From Dasyornis broadbenti (taxonomy: Eukaryota > Chordata > Aves > Passeriformes > Dasyornithidae), in assembly GCA_013397935.1 (NCBI GenBank), contig VZRN01005622.1:1221785-1285784 (forward strand): 64,000 nt of DNA, given 5' to 3'. The notes beneath the pieces are model-generated. The model saw only the letters and a program-made list of their open reading frames with translations. It searched no databases and had not been told where the DNA came from. Numbering within the stretch: position 1 is the first letter of the stretch; each line of letters begins with the position of its first letter. A program made the translations under genes and the position numbers. Shown here one piece after another: positions 13,691 to 25,000 of this stretch.

Positions 13691-13769
13691 CATTTGCCTG
13701 TTTGAGTTTTATCAGCGATAAAGGAGACTTATTAGGGGGACAGATAGCAGCCAACAAGCTCTAAGGATC

Positions 13770-13985
13770 GCAGAATCATGGAGCGTTAAGGGATTAGAAT
13801 GGACCTTAAAGATAGTGTGGTTCCAGGGACGCTTTCTACCAGACGATGTTGCTCAGAGCTTCGTTCAGCTTGGCCCATCACTTCCAGGGATGGGCAGCTT
13901 CCCTGAGCAACCTATTCCAGTGCCTCACCACCTTCACAATAAGGAATTTCTTTCTAATATCCAACCTAGATTTCTCCTCTTTCAT
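13770..13985 (-). repeat. CR1 LINE 3' fragment (minus)
   Basis: Starts with the reverse complement of the CR1 3' end (agaatcatggagcgttaagg) and continues through the typical 'gaccttaaagat...', 'gggcagcttccctgagcaacctattccagtgcctcacca' and 'aaggaatttctttctaatatccaacct' blocks, with moderate divergence. It is 5' truncated. It lies about 220 nt upstream of the MAEL start codon. Confidence 0.88.
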
Positions 13986-14143
13986 ACAGTAAAACAAGAT
14001 ACCGTACGTCAGTGGAACAGGTGGTGGTTAGCACCCCTTTGTGAAGGACATCCTGGAGCTAACAAGCTGTATGGATGAAGTAAATCAAGGTTTTGATGTA
14101 TATATTGCCAATTTGGCAAAAGACTCAAGGTCCTTGTGTCCTG

Positions 14144-14306
14144 TAGAATCCTAAAATCATCAAGGTTGGAAGAGACCTTTAAGATGATCCAGTCCAACCA
14201 TCAACCCAGCACTATCACTGTAACCCCTAAACCACAAAACCACGCCATCCAGTGCCAGATCCAGATATGTCTTGAATACATCTGGATATAGGTGAACTAC
14301 CTTCAT
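14144..14306 (-). repeat. CR1 LINE 3' fragment (minus)
   Basis: Begins 'tagaatcctaaaatcatcaaggttggaagagacctttaagatgatccagtccaacc', the complement of a CR1 3' end. It then matches the 'caacccagcactatcactgtaacccctaaaccac' and 'gtcttgaatac' blocks. It is of a different subfamily type from the adjacent fragment (13770-13985) and shares its orientation, so the two are separate insertions. Confidence 0.85.
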
Positions 14307-17300
14307 TAAAATGTTTAAAATCACACTGCCAGGTCAAAAAGACGCCTGCCCAGGTGAAGATCCTTTCCCTGAGCATGCAGAGAAGTTAGATCGGATTACA
14401 TAATTTGTATGGTAATTATTAACCAATCATAATAGAGGGGCTGTACTTGGGAGGTTACTAACACACCATTTTTGTGTAAAAGTAATAGCATGGAAAGCCC
14501 AGTGCGCTGTACTTGATTTGTGGGATACACCAAGCACCCAGACTTGTGCAACTCCAAAATACGTAAATAATCAATGTCTCTTTCACGTGTGTAATTATTG
14601 GCTTGTTGCACACCACGTAGGTGAATCTGAGTTTTGTGGACAACAACCTTACAGCAGGTCCTGATGAAAGTGTGTCAGGGCTGCTTTTTTAATTATTATT
14701 TTTTAAATGTTCTTTCAGTGCTGAAGGATAAGAAATACCCCATGGGAGCAGAAGCTTGCACCAGGTTCACGAAGAAGAGGGGGGGAAAAAGTGGAGACCA
14801 GCTTCAGGTGAGAACCCTGAGTTTGATTTTGAGATATGTGGCAGAAAGTGGAGGACATGAGTGGGGCATGTGTGCACTTGGAAGGGCAAACTTGTTTATT
14901 AAAAATTATTTTGGAGCTCATATTGAACAAAACTGAGGCTGCTGCTCAGAATCGCTTTTTGTGGTTTTGGGTTGCTTTTTGTGCTTTTTTGTGGTTGTGG
15001 GGTTTTTTCCTTTCATCTGTCTCATTGACATAACTGACACTTCCTTCGCTGAAAGTTTGCACAGAGAGCCACAATTCAGATAAAACAAAAACTGGAAATA
15101 ATCTGATCTGCATCATCTTGATAAGTAGCTTAGAGTTGCTTCCTGCCTTAAGCTTTCTATGGATCTCTCTCAAAAATCAAATGATCTTCATTGGCCATAG
15201 GAAAAAAAAAAGATAGAGAGAAAGGAAATTAGCAGGGCAATAATCACAGCTGGTGAATAATCACAACTAGCTTTAAAACGAAGTTTAATCAGTTTACAGA
15301 AATCTGGTTGCCTGGAACAGAGGGCCCTAGATTTGACATGAGACAGGTTTACTGAAGTGGCAATATTGGCATAGGCCCTGATTAATTTCTGGCCTGGTTT
15401 TCCTTGTCCAGGGCATTTGATGTCTCCCACATTCCTGACTCTTCCTGTCTTTTGGGGAATTTCCCTCAGCATTCATCTGCTTCTCATCCAGCCATCTTCA
15501 GTGGTGTTAACCAGCCACTCTCAATAAAAATGGTGCAGCATTGACTTGGAAGATTCTTTGCAATTCTCAATCTCAGAATCCTCTTGAATTTACTGTAAAC
15601 TTAGACGTGAGGATAAAAACGGCAATGAAACATTTCCATGAATTTCCAAATCCCTGGAAAAATCTGCCTTTTTTCTTCAATCTGGCCACTTTTTTCACCT
15701 TCGGGTAAGTTTGCTCAGCTCCAAAGGAGATAGCTGTTGTTTAGGCTTAAATCTTCGACTTAGCTGATTATGTTTGTCAAAGCTGGAACTGCTGTCAGGT
15801 AAGGTCACACCAGATTGCTCTTGCATCTCCCTGGTGGTTGGTTTCTTTGAGGGTTAAAAAATGCTGGCACATTCTGGAGGCTCTTTTGTCTTGCACAAAT
15901 CTAGTGAAACAGTTTGGTGTCTGTTGCAGTTAGGAAATTTGCTAACAGGAGGAGTCAACCACATTATTAAAAATGTAGAAAATCATGATGTAACCTCAGT
16001 GAGAACAGGTATGCATTTTTAAAGTCACTTTTACTGCTGTGGAAAACAATTTATATTCCAGTCTAGTTTCAGATACATTAAAGCTAAGTCTCTGAGGAGA
16101 GACTGCAAGAAATTACTTGTGTCTTGTAAATATAAACATCTGCACAGAGTCTAGTCCTTTAAGGCAGGAAGGCAAATGTTCACTGTTATATTATTGTAAG
16201 AGTTGTTGCTAGGAGTGCATCTGTGCACTTGTGTTTTATTTTTCTTCACATCATATTCTTTTCTCTCGTGTGCAGCTTTAGGACCCACCCTTTAGCAGCC
16301 CTTCCTTTTTAAAAAATTCAGATAGTGTGTGCATCAACTGTTTGAAAAACACAAGGCTCTCTGGTAATAGCTCTCTTAAGACTGGAGGTGTGGTTGGAAA
16401 ATAAAATTCATAAACAGTAGAGAGAGAGAAAGGATTTTCTTATGTGGGGTGGGGGTCAGAGAAAAAAAAACAGGGAACAGATCATCTTCAGAGTATCATA
16501 CCGTCAGTATTCTTCTCCAGGGCTTTGAAGAGAGCCCAGTGCCTCTGAAGAAACTAATGTTTTAACTCTTCGTTTGTCTGCTGTTTAACTTAGGAGGCAA
16601 AGAACTCTTCTGGACCATTTACAATGATTTGAATATAACATTTGTACCGCTGGGGCCATTCCAGCAGATAACAACAAATGTTGTGCCAGTATTTATATAT
16701 TACTTGGGTTTGTTTTCTTTTTTTTTCCTTTTAAGCACTTAATTTAATTAATTAATATGCCAGTACTTTAAGTCCTAGGTACCTGGCTTTGGAAAAGAGC
16801 TCCAGAATGTACAAAATCGGTATAAATGGTCCAGAGAACTCCTCTGCCAGGCTGTGCTTTTCCATCAATGGATGGAGTTTGCCAGTATCTCAAAATAGGG
16901 TCTATGTACCCTAGCCCTATGTAGACAGAAAAACTATCTGGAACTTTGCTGCCAGGAATAGATTTTCATTCATTCAGGATTCAACGCTATAATCTTTCCT
17001 TCCAGTTTTTTGTCAGAAAGAATGAGCAAAGTTATTCTAAAAAGCATGGCAGTGACTACATCTGCTGTTCCCCACTTAACCTGCTGCTCTGGGGCTTCAG
17101 CACTCTCCCACAAAGGGAAATATTTGGTGTTTATGTTGGAGGGATCAGGCCAGATCCATCAGCCCAGGAGAGGCAGGGCTGATGTAACGCCACACTCCCA
17201 AGTCCAAGTGAGGGGAGGTCAAGTGTTCCCAGCCTAACCCAGCTCCTCCTGTGGTTTTCCCATTAGAGATGAGCCATCCTCTCCCCCTCCCTGGCTCTCA

Positions 17301-18457
17301 GGGCACAGCACCTTCTCACAAAGAGGTCCAGCTGGATTGGTACTAACGCTGTCACACTCTCTCCCTCGTGGCACCACTGACATGAGGGCTTCTGAGCACC
17401 AGTCCACTCTACTGGACAGTAATCCTGGTCACTCCCTCCGGGCTCTCCAGCTGCTGGCACCCAGACCTTCACTCACTCCAGCTCCTGGCACCAGGGGGAA
17501 ACGGGGGCTCCATCTATCTGCAGTCCCACTCCGTGTGCTGGCATTTAAGTCAACTTACTCCTGTCTGTCCAGTCACTGTCACCCAGGCACGGGGACCCTC
17601 CCACCCATGGCTTGACTAGAGGCTGTCATCAGACCCCCATACACATGGACACACCCAAAATAGAGAGTTGTTCACTCAGGAAAAAGTTATAAAGGAATTT
17701 AACAAGAAGAAAGGAATGGGCTGTGCATGACAGAGAAGCACATCGCCCAGCAAACTCTTCACACACAACTGGCTCTTTCTATCCCTTTATCTGTCTAGGT
17801 CCCTTACTTGTTCCTTCCCAAATCACCTAGATCTCTCTTTCCTTTTTGATTCCTCCCATAAGTATCCCACAAGGATTCCTATGCAATCTTGAAATGCTCT
17901 TCCCTTGTATCCTCGAATGAGTCCTATTTCTGTAGGATGCAATCCACCTCAGTCTAAAGTTGTTGTGGTGTTGACTCATCTTGATAGTCTACACGCCGGG
18001 GCTGAGGCTTTCCTAGGACAGCCCTGGGAAGAGCCTGGAATAGTTTTCCTTTATTCTGAGTTCCTATCGGAGGGTTCCCACCTGCCATTGTGTCCCTGTG
18101 CTCCTTTGAGCTTGTGGAAATTGGCCTTTGATAGGCTTTTGTGATAGGTGTGGGAGGATCCAGGGCAGGGTGTTAGTTGTGCTACCAACCACCCAAGTGC
18201 CATTGTCTCTGTGCTCTCCTTTGTGTGTTTAGTAGACAAGCTTTTGTCACATTATTTCACAGCTGATTTCTTTCTCAGCCTGGTTATGGAGATTTTTAAC
18301 CTACAAATTCTCTGGAGAGCGACACAAAGTGGAAACCAGTAATTATTATTGTTGTTTCATATATAATGCATAAATATCTCAGGGATGAGAGCCTGGAGGC
18401 TTCCCTTCCCTGGGTGAATGATTTAACCAGCCAGCTATAGCTGCCAGCTTTCTCTTT

Positions 18458-18471
18458 TGACCTTTTGACCT
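18458..18471 (-). promoter_or_regulatory. Perfect DR2 nuclear-receptor half-site pair
   Basis: Plus strand TGACCT-TT-TGACCT, i.e. AGGTCA-AA-AGGTCA on the minus strand. Both half sites are exact, with a 2-nt spacer. DR2 elements can bind RAR/RXR and related receptors. It lies about 4.9 kb upstream of MAEL and 5.8 kb upstream of ILDR2. Function is inferred from sequence only. Confidence 0.35.
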
Positions 18472-19289
18472 AGTGAATCTTGAGTTTCTTTTTGAACAGT
18501 GCCCCAGGACTGCAAGAGGAGTGCAGGGTACCTTACACCTCACCTATGTCACTAAGGATGTGACTTTGAGCACCTAGGAGTCAGAAGGCCTTTTTACAAG
18601 AGCTCACCCTGCCTTATTCCAGTGCCTGTCTTTGCAGGGTTTCACTGAGTGTTAGAGTTACTGTCTCATGGGTGGTATCAGCACCTTTCTTCCAGGTTTC
18701 TCAGGGAGCTCAAGTGAGAGCTGATATGTTTTGTCTGCTCTCCAGAAATGCTCGCATTTGTGTTGGGGGTTGCAGTACAGCAGGTCACGGAGTTGTGGGA
18801 CGCATGGGACTTGCTGGGCAAGTGCTGTAACCCTGCTGACCAGCACATCCCAGAAACACTAAACCTGGCACATGGCAACCAACTGTGGAGGTGTACAGCT
18901 GCATTCCCTCTACACCATGAATTTTAAGTATCTTCAATGCCATGGCTCCAGTGAAACCAGCACATTGTTCTAAGTATCCTGGACAAAGTCTGGGAAATCC
19001 TTAATATCTGATAAGACAAGGTTTTCAGGTAGAAAACAAGAACCTGGCTGTGACACCCTAAATATATGTAAGCCTTGCCTTGGGTGTTCTTTAGACAAAC
19101 AAAATCCTGAGTCCTATGTGCTCAGGACTATCTGGGTATGCAGAGAAGGAAAACTGTAAGTGTGTAGGCAACTTTGACAGTACATGTGTGATTTCAGTCT
19201 AATCTGCTGCTGAATGAGGGTTATTTAGATTTGAGTTCTAAATGTTAGGTACCAAAAATTTTCCAAAGTCTTGTTTTGGATCTGGCCCT

Positions 19290-19470
19290 AAGTAGGATGA
19301 CCTGAGTAATTACAGACCTGTCAGACTGACAGGGATCCCAGGCAAGAGAATAGAATCCTTGACATCGGATTTGCTTCAATAATGAATTAAAGAAAAGTAA
19401 CGAAATTAATGCCAATCAACATGGGTTTGCACCAAATAGATTCTGTCACATTGGCTTGTAATTACATCAA
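19290..19470 (+). repeat. Decayed LINE (CR1/L2-like) reverse-transcriptase fragment
   Basis: One frame reads SNYRPVRLTGIPGKRIESL around 19309-19365. A second block near 19412-19456 reads NQHGFAPNRFCHIGL. These match the CR1-type reverse-transcriptase motifs (RPVSLTS-PGK-ME and QHGF-KGKSC). Stops and frame changes separate the blocks, so it is non-functional. The divergence suggests an insertion older than the 3'-end CR1 copies elsewhere in the window. Confidence 0.7.
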
Positions 19471-20089
19471 AAAGATATTAAGTTTGGTTACTAAAGGTAA
19501 TGCATTCAGACATGTGAGGCATGTGACTCCACCACACAACACTGAATCAAGGGTACAGATTTATGATACAAAGACCATCCAGACCCTGGTTAAACCATTA
19601 GCTTAAGATGTCTCAAAATGTAATTTTAAATGAGGAATTGTAATAACACTTTTTATTAAGATCTTTCTTAGGTCGTTTCTTGGCTGCATACTACTAAATA
19701 TTTGTTGGTACCTTTCGAGGAAACACATCACAGTCATCACAGTTACTTGCAAAAAGTACAGAGATTGAGGGAATATTTAATAACATAGGCAATAGAGTGG
19801 GATATCCACCAAAGAGAGTGATGTTATGGCGTACTAGCAGCATGATCCCTGGAAGGATAAACAAGAACTAAGCAGGGATGATGATGCTGTAGTAGTTCTG
19901 CTTTCATGCTTTTAGCAACTGGGCCTGAGATGCCCTCTCCAGTTCTGGTGTTAGCTCAAGAATATAGCAAACTAACAGTCTGTTGAACTTCCAGAGAGGA
20001 TGTTAAGGGTGCTTTGATCATAGTCTGCCATTGCCTCTTCAGAAATGCCTTAAGAGTGCCCTGCCTTCTGATTTAGAAGTACTAGAAAG

Positions 20090-20155
20090 TGAAGTTAGAT
20101 TAAATTAGGGTCAAGGTGAGGTCCCTTCCAACCCAAAGTAACCTGTGATTCTTTT
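20090..20155 (+). repeat. Short CR1 3' tail (plus)
   Basis: The sequence 'tcaaggtgaggtcccttccaacccaaagtaacctgtgattct' matches the last 60-70 nt of CR1 in sense orientation. It is heavily 5' truncated. Confidence 0.7.
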
Positions 20156-23100
20156 TTAGTAACAAACAGCCTGTAGTTCGAACTCCTTGGATGTAGTGTG
20201 GCAAAATGATGTGGCCTGTTTTATTGGGAAAGATGGATTGGACAGTCACAGAAGTCCAGGTTGTGATCTCCAAGTCCCTGAGGGTATTTGTGCTGCCCAG
20301 TTTCTCTACAGCCAAAACCTTAGAGGGTTTAACAACTTGTTAGCTCCTTGATTGTCTGTAGATATGCAAGCAGAATTTGTCCTATTGTGTATTTTTGCCT
20401 GTAGTGACACACAAAAGATGGTGAGCTGGGATGATTCACTTGTGATCCTGTACCTATATAATAACTTCATAAAACATTACTGCTGACATACCATTGGTGT
20501 TTTACTTCAATGAAAATTTCAAGTTCCCTCCGAAAATGTTGCAAAGGCATTGTACGATTTTTGGTGTCTAAAAAAGAGTCAGGAGCAGCACAGGAAATTT
20601 ATATAAGACAGTAGATACTATAGGAAGATGCTGTTCTCTTGGGTTCTTCCTAATGCTGAATTTATATTACAGACCTGAAGATTCATTGTAGTGAGAAAGC
20701 CAAATTTCCCCATTAAATATTCTAAACATTTATTGGTACAAACATCATGGTTAAAACCAAAAGCAGTTTATATATCCATATCACTCATTCCTGATGGTAA
20801 TGGGACGTAAAAGCTCTGTATTATTGTGCTGTCAAATGTAGCCAGGCAACTTCTAAAGAAACAACACGAACAGAGAGTGCATATATTTCAGCAATGTCTT
20901 GCTGTGAAACCATCAAGGATTAATAAGAGATTCCGGTGTAATACAGCAAACGAGGAAAAGTTAGGCTGCTAAGTTTTACTTAGTAGCTATCTGAAGAGAC
21001 TCACTGAACGCTCTGAATTGCTGGGATGTCACCCAGTAAGTTCTGCGATGTGCTGATCTCGGTACTAAAGAGAGCAGTCTCTAATGGCTGGGTCTAGCAT
21101 GGCATCCCAGAAAAGCTGTTGAAATCACTGTTTCTATGGAAATTTCTACAAGGGAAATCCAGGGGGCTGAACGGCATGAAAATCTTAAGGCAGCAGAGTG
21201 GATTTCTAGGGATATTGCCGCGATGGGTCATTCTGCCTGAGGTGCTGGTGTAAATCGTTCCACGTGATGGTAACTGAAAAAGCTGACTCTGCTTATCAGC
21301 AGAGGAAATGACCACAAAAGATTGGTACTGGAAGATGAAAGGAGGGAAGGAGGAATGAAGTACTTGGCAAGGAGAGAAAAGAGCCAGCAGCTGCTACAGC
21401 ATGAGTAAAAATTAGTTTGTTTGTTTCCCTGTTGTTCAGCTGAATTTGTTCATGATCCCATCGCTTAGAAAACTCCTTCGGGTGGAGTCACGATATCAGC
21501 AGTGAAATCAGTGTTGTAGTGTGGCATTCTCCCATTCAGCCTGGGACTACATTAGGCAGGGCAAACACCGGGAATTTGCTCATCCGGTATCAAGGTTGTC
21601 AAGTGACTGAGGGAGAAGAAGGTTTAAGTCTTACCAGTATGTTGTTTTTCAAAGGACAGAGAATCCCTGCTGGGCTGTGGCTTGAAGCCATCTGGCTAAT
21701 TGCACAGGAATTTCCCCACCGTTTGAAGGTGAAGCCGGGCAAACTGCAGTCCTGCAGTTTCTGTCTTGGGCTAAAAGGAAAGACAACATCCCAACATTAA
21801 CTATTAAGCCAGCTCAGATGTTGCAATCATGAGATCAAAGGTCTACAGAGATCTGGAACATCTATTCAGGGCCTGGGCATCCATCTTATGTGGATATATA
21901 CAAATGACAGCTCACATTAAATGAGAAAGGACTATACAGTGAGTTTATGAGAATTTCAAAGCAGATATAAATGCAACGTTACATGCGAAACAATGGTGCT
22001 TCCTTGTATTGAAAATCTTTCCTTCCTTTGTCGTGAGTCAAAAGTTTAGCAAAAGTGATGTGTGCCAAATTTATTTGCAAAAGCTGGAGTAGATTAAAAA
22101 AAAAAACCCAACAAAAAATTCAGGAGTAGCTAACAATAGTGACGCATAAGGGATTGTACTGCTCCCAGTGTTAAACAGATGAGATAATATCAATATCAAC
22201 AGTGTCTCAGGAAACTGTGGATTCGGACTCCTGGCCAGTTAAGTTACAAAAAGGCAAGGAATCAGGATTTCACTTGAAATTTTGACAGTTATCAGGAAAA
22301 ACGGTTAGGGGCAGGAGAGAAAAACAGCTTTGTATTTACCTTTTAGGAGCCTTAGTTCAGCCCATAGAAACTTTCATGGATTATATCCTATAGATAAGTA
22401 ACAATGGTGAGGCAGCTGATGCAAAGTATTGTAGTTCCATCTGAATCTTCTGAAACCACACATTGCTGGAGGCTGAATTTGTGGCCCTAATGAGAGTTTC
22501 TGCTTTGTCTTCCACCTGCCAGTATGCAAAAAGTCTGTGGGGTGTCAGATCAGTGTGCTGAAGGAGAACAGCACTGTGGGCTGTTGCACATACATACATT
22601 GTTTAATGTAACAGGGACCTACTTCTTAATAGTGACTTTTAGCTAGTACTGCAAAACAGTTAAATTCATAATGTGTCAGGTCAGAGGAACATCAGGACAC
22701 TGATTGGGGTGGGTATGTGTTTTTTTTTTAAGCAATGCTGAATAAAAATAAACTTCTGTGTGAAAAATATTTTTAAATAATATTGAATAGCTCCAAATAA
22801 AACACTTAAAAACAGATCAGCTGCCTAGAAGGGATTGTCTCCTTGCTTAATTCCATTTTAACTGTACTAAGACAGGGACTACACCTGTTTGAAAACAGCC
22901 GAACATGTTTCAGCACATTTTTATCACAGCAAACATGCCAATTTGCTTTTTCCTTCAGAAATTATTGATCTTTTTTCACTCACACTTTTTATAAAAAGCT
23001 TATCTTGCCTGTAGAGAAGTTCTGTCTGAAAGGCAAAACAATGAGGAATCTACAAGAAACTGGAAAACACCTGCTAGAATATAAACAGCTAGTGCAGATT

Positions 23101-23879
23101 TACTGCAGGCATCCCTATGCACCCTGCCTTTAGCAGCAGGACACAAAACGCTTTGCTTTAGAAAAATCAAAATCGTTTATGTTCTTTGGCAGATTCCAGA
23201 TGAGACGAAGTTGGAGAGTGCTCCCATCTCTCATGTGGATCACTGATGCCTGCAGCATGCCCGCTTTGGTTGCAAATACCAGCCAAGCCCCTTAAGAAAA
23301 GTGCCTGAGGATAAACAACATTCAAAGGGAAGCTGTGCTTGGATGCTGTGAACGGTGAGTGCCATTTTGCAAGGTGCTTCTCTCTGGTGCAGAGCCACAA
23401 AAGAAAGCATGATGCTATTTTAGTGAGCTATTTAGGACCATGAATAATTCCACTGACTTATTAAGTTTTCACAGAAACTTTAAAAGTTTTAAGTACAGTT
23501 CATGTGTATCCGTGTGGGTTAGCTGCGGCCACGACCATTTAACTTCCAAGCAACATCCATATTCCAAAATGTCAGTTTTAGCTGTATATGACCGCTTTCT
23601 CATAAAAACCCCACAACAAACCAAAAACAAAAAAAGCCCCCCACCCCTTCCAGTATCATACTGACACGAAAACGTAACAACCCTCAACTCAGATGCCCGT
23701 TGTTAACAGTCAGAACACCTCCTCACCTAAAATTATACTCCTTCTTTATCTAAAATTACAGTAATTAGTTGCAGTGCCCATGCTCGAAGTGGAAACCCCA
23801 GGGAAATTTAGAACAGGAACCGTCTACGCTCATTTCCCAAGGTACACATTTGGCTAATTTGGGGAGGACAGATGATCGG

Positions 23880-25000
23880 CGGGGACAATTTTAAGCGCTT
23901 ACTATAGAAGTTGAAAGAACCCCGCTAAGAAGCGGGGATGCCGGGGGCTGAAAGAGTGGCAGGGGAACGTGCCGGGGTGCCCGTAGGCTGAGGAGCGACA
24001 CCAGGCAACAGAAACGCGCCTTTGCCGGAGGGAGAGAGAGGGAGGGCGGGAGGCGAAGCAGTTTCGGGAAGCCGCGTCCCCCTCNNNNNNNNNNNNNNNN
24101 NNNNNNNNNNNNNNNNNNNNNNNNNNNNNNNNNNNNNNNNNNNNNNNNNNNNNNNNNNNNNNNNNNNNNNNNNNNGAGGCGGCTGCCCGAGCGGGGCCGC
24201 CCCCGCGCCTCTCCCGCCGCCCCGCGCCGCCTGGACCACTGGGAAGATGGATGGGCACGTCCTGGGATGGATCGTCCTCCTGTGGCTCGCAGGTAGGGCC
24301 GCGGGCGGGGGCACGGGCGTCCTGGCCACCCCGACGTCCCCGTGCTGTGCCCAGCCCGCCGGGCTCCACGGTTTTCCTGAGGGCGAAAATGGGGAGGTTT
24401 TGGGGAGATGCGGAGGGAGCCGGTGTGGGGCCGGGGGCTGCTCGGGGGCGTCCCGCGGTGCAGTTTGCGGAGACTTCGCGGAGAGGGTTGGGGACGGGGG
24501 GCAGCCGATGCCTCCTGCCCGGCCGGGGGCGCGGGTCAGGTCCGAGGGGCCCCCGGGCTTTCTCTCCGCGTGGTCCGAGGGGCACTTGGGCCACGCTGGC
24601 CGCGGCGGAGAGCAGTGCGCCCGTGTCGGGGAAGGGGGGAGCCAGCCCGGGGGGGCCGGAGTGTCCTTGGCCGCGGTGCGGGAGGGATGGCGACAAACCC
24701 ACGTCTCCTCCCGCCCGCCCGTGCCGGGGCGGGAACAATTGCAGGAACTTCTCCTTTACCCGGTGTTCTGACCGCACATGCCGTCTCAACAGAGGTGTGA
24801 GAGGAGGGGGCTGCCCTGCCTCTGCCCTGGCTTCCGGGGGGCCCTTCCCCGTGACGGTGCAGTTGTGCCCAGGCCTTTGTGAGCGCTGGACAGGATTGCC
24901 CCCCCCAGCCCAGCTCCCCGACCACCGCTTGCCCCGCCGACTCCTGAAGAGGTCGGGCAAGCCCCCCCTAAGGCAGGGGAAGGGGAGCCAGAGAGGCGAA
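23880..25000 (+). promoter_or_regulatory. ILDR2 CpG island, 5' UTR and first exon
   Basis: A dense G+C/CpG stretch surrounds the ILDR2 start codon and runs into intron 1, against AT-rich surroundings. It is interrupted by an assembly gap just upstream of the ATG. This is typical of a vertebrate CpG-island promoter. Long open frames on both strands here are by-products of the high G+C content and few stop codons. Confidence 0.75.
24085..24175. other. Assembly gap (91 N)
   Basis: A run of 91 N bases inside the ILDR2 CpG island, ending 71 nt before the start codon. The true length is unknown. Part of the 5' UTR or core promoter is probably missing. Confidence 0.99.

Larger units (their letters stand above)
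13691..24246. other. Intergenic spacer between divergent MAEL and ILDR2
   Basis: Apart from the CR1/LINE pieces and the half-site pair listed separately, I see no exon with family resemblance and splice sites. Sequence is AT-rich from 14 to 23.8 kb and becomes G+C-rich on approach to the ILDR2 first exon. Open frames here are all short and unsupported. The two start codons are 10.7 kb apart, so a classic shared bidirectional promoter is unlikely. Confidence 0.65.

Noticed and set aside
13341..13757. MAEL start at 13757
   Set aside because: The codon at 13757-13755 is TTG, not ATG. The family N-terminus aligns with the ATG at 13553, leaving only 13658 as a plausible alternative.
23902..24960. 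352-codon minus-strand frame and several long plus-strand frames across the ILDR2 CpG island
   Set aside because: They run through an N gap that the translation counts as open, and very high G+C removes stop codons. They overlap the real ILDR2 exon 1, show low-complexity Pro/Arg/Gly composition, and have no recognisable domain.
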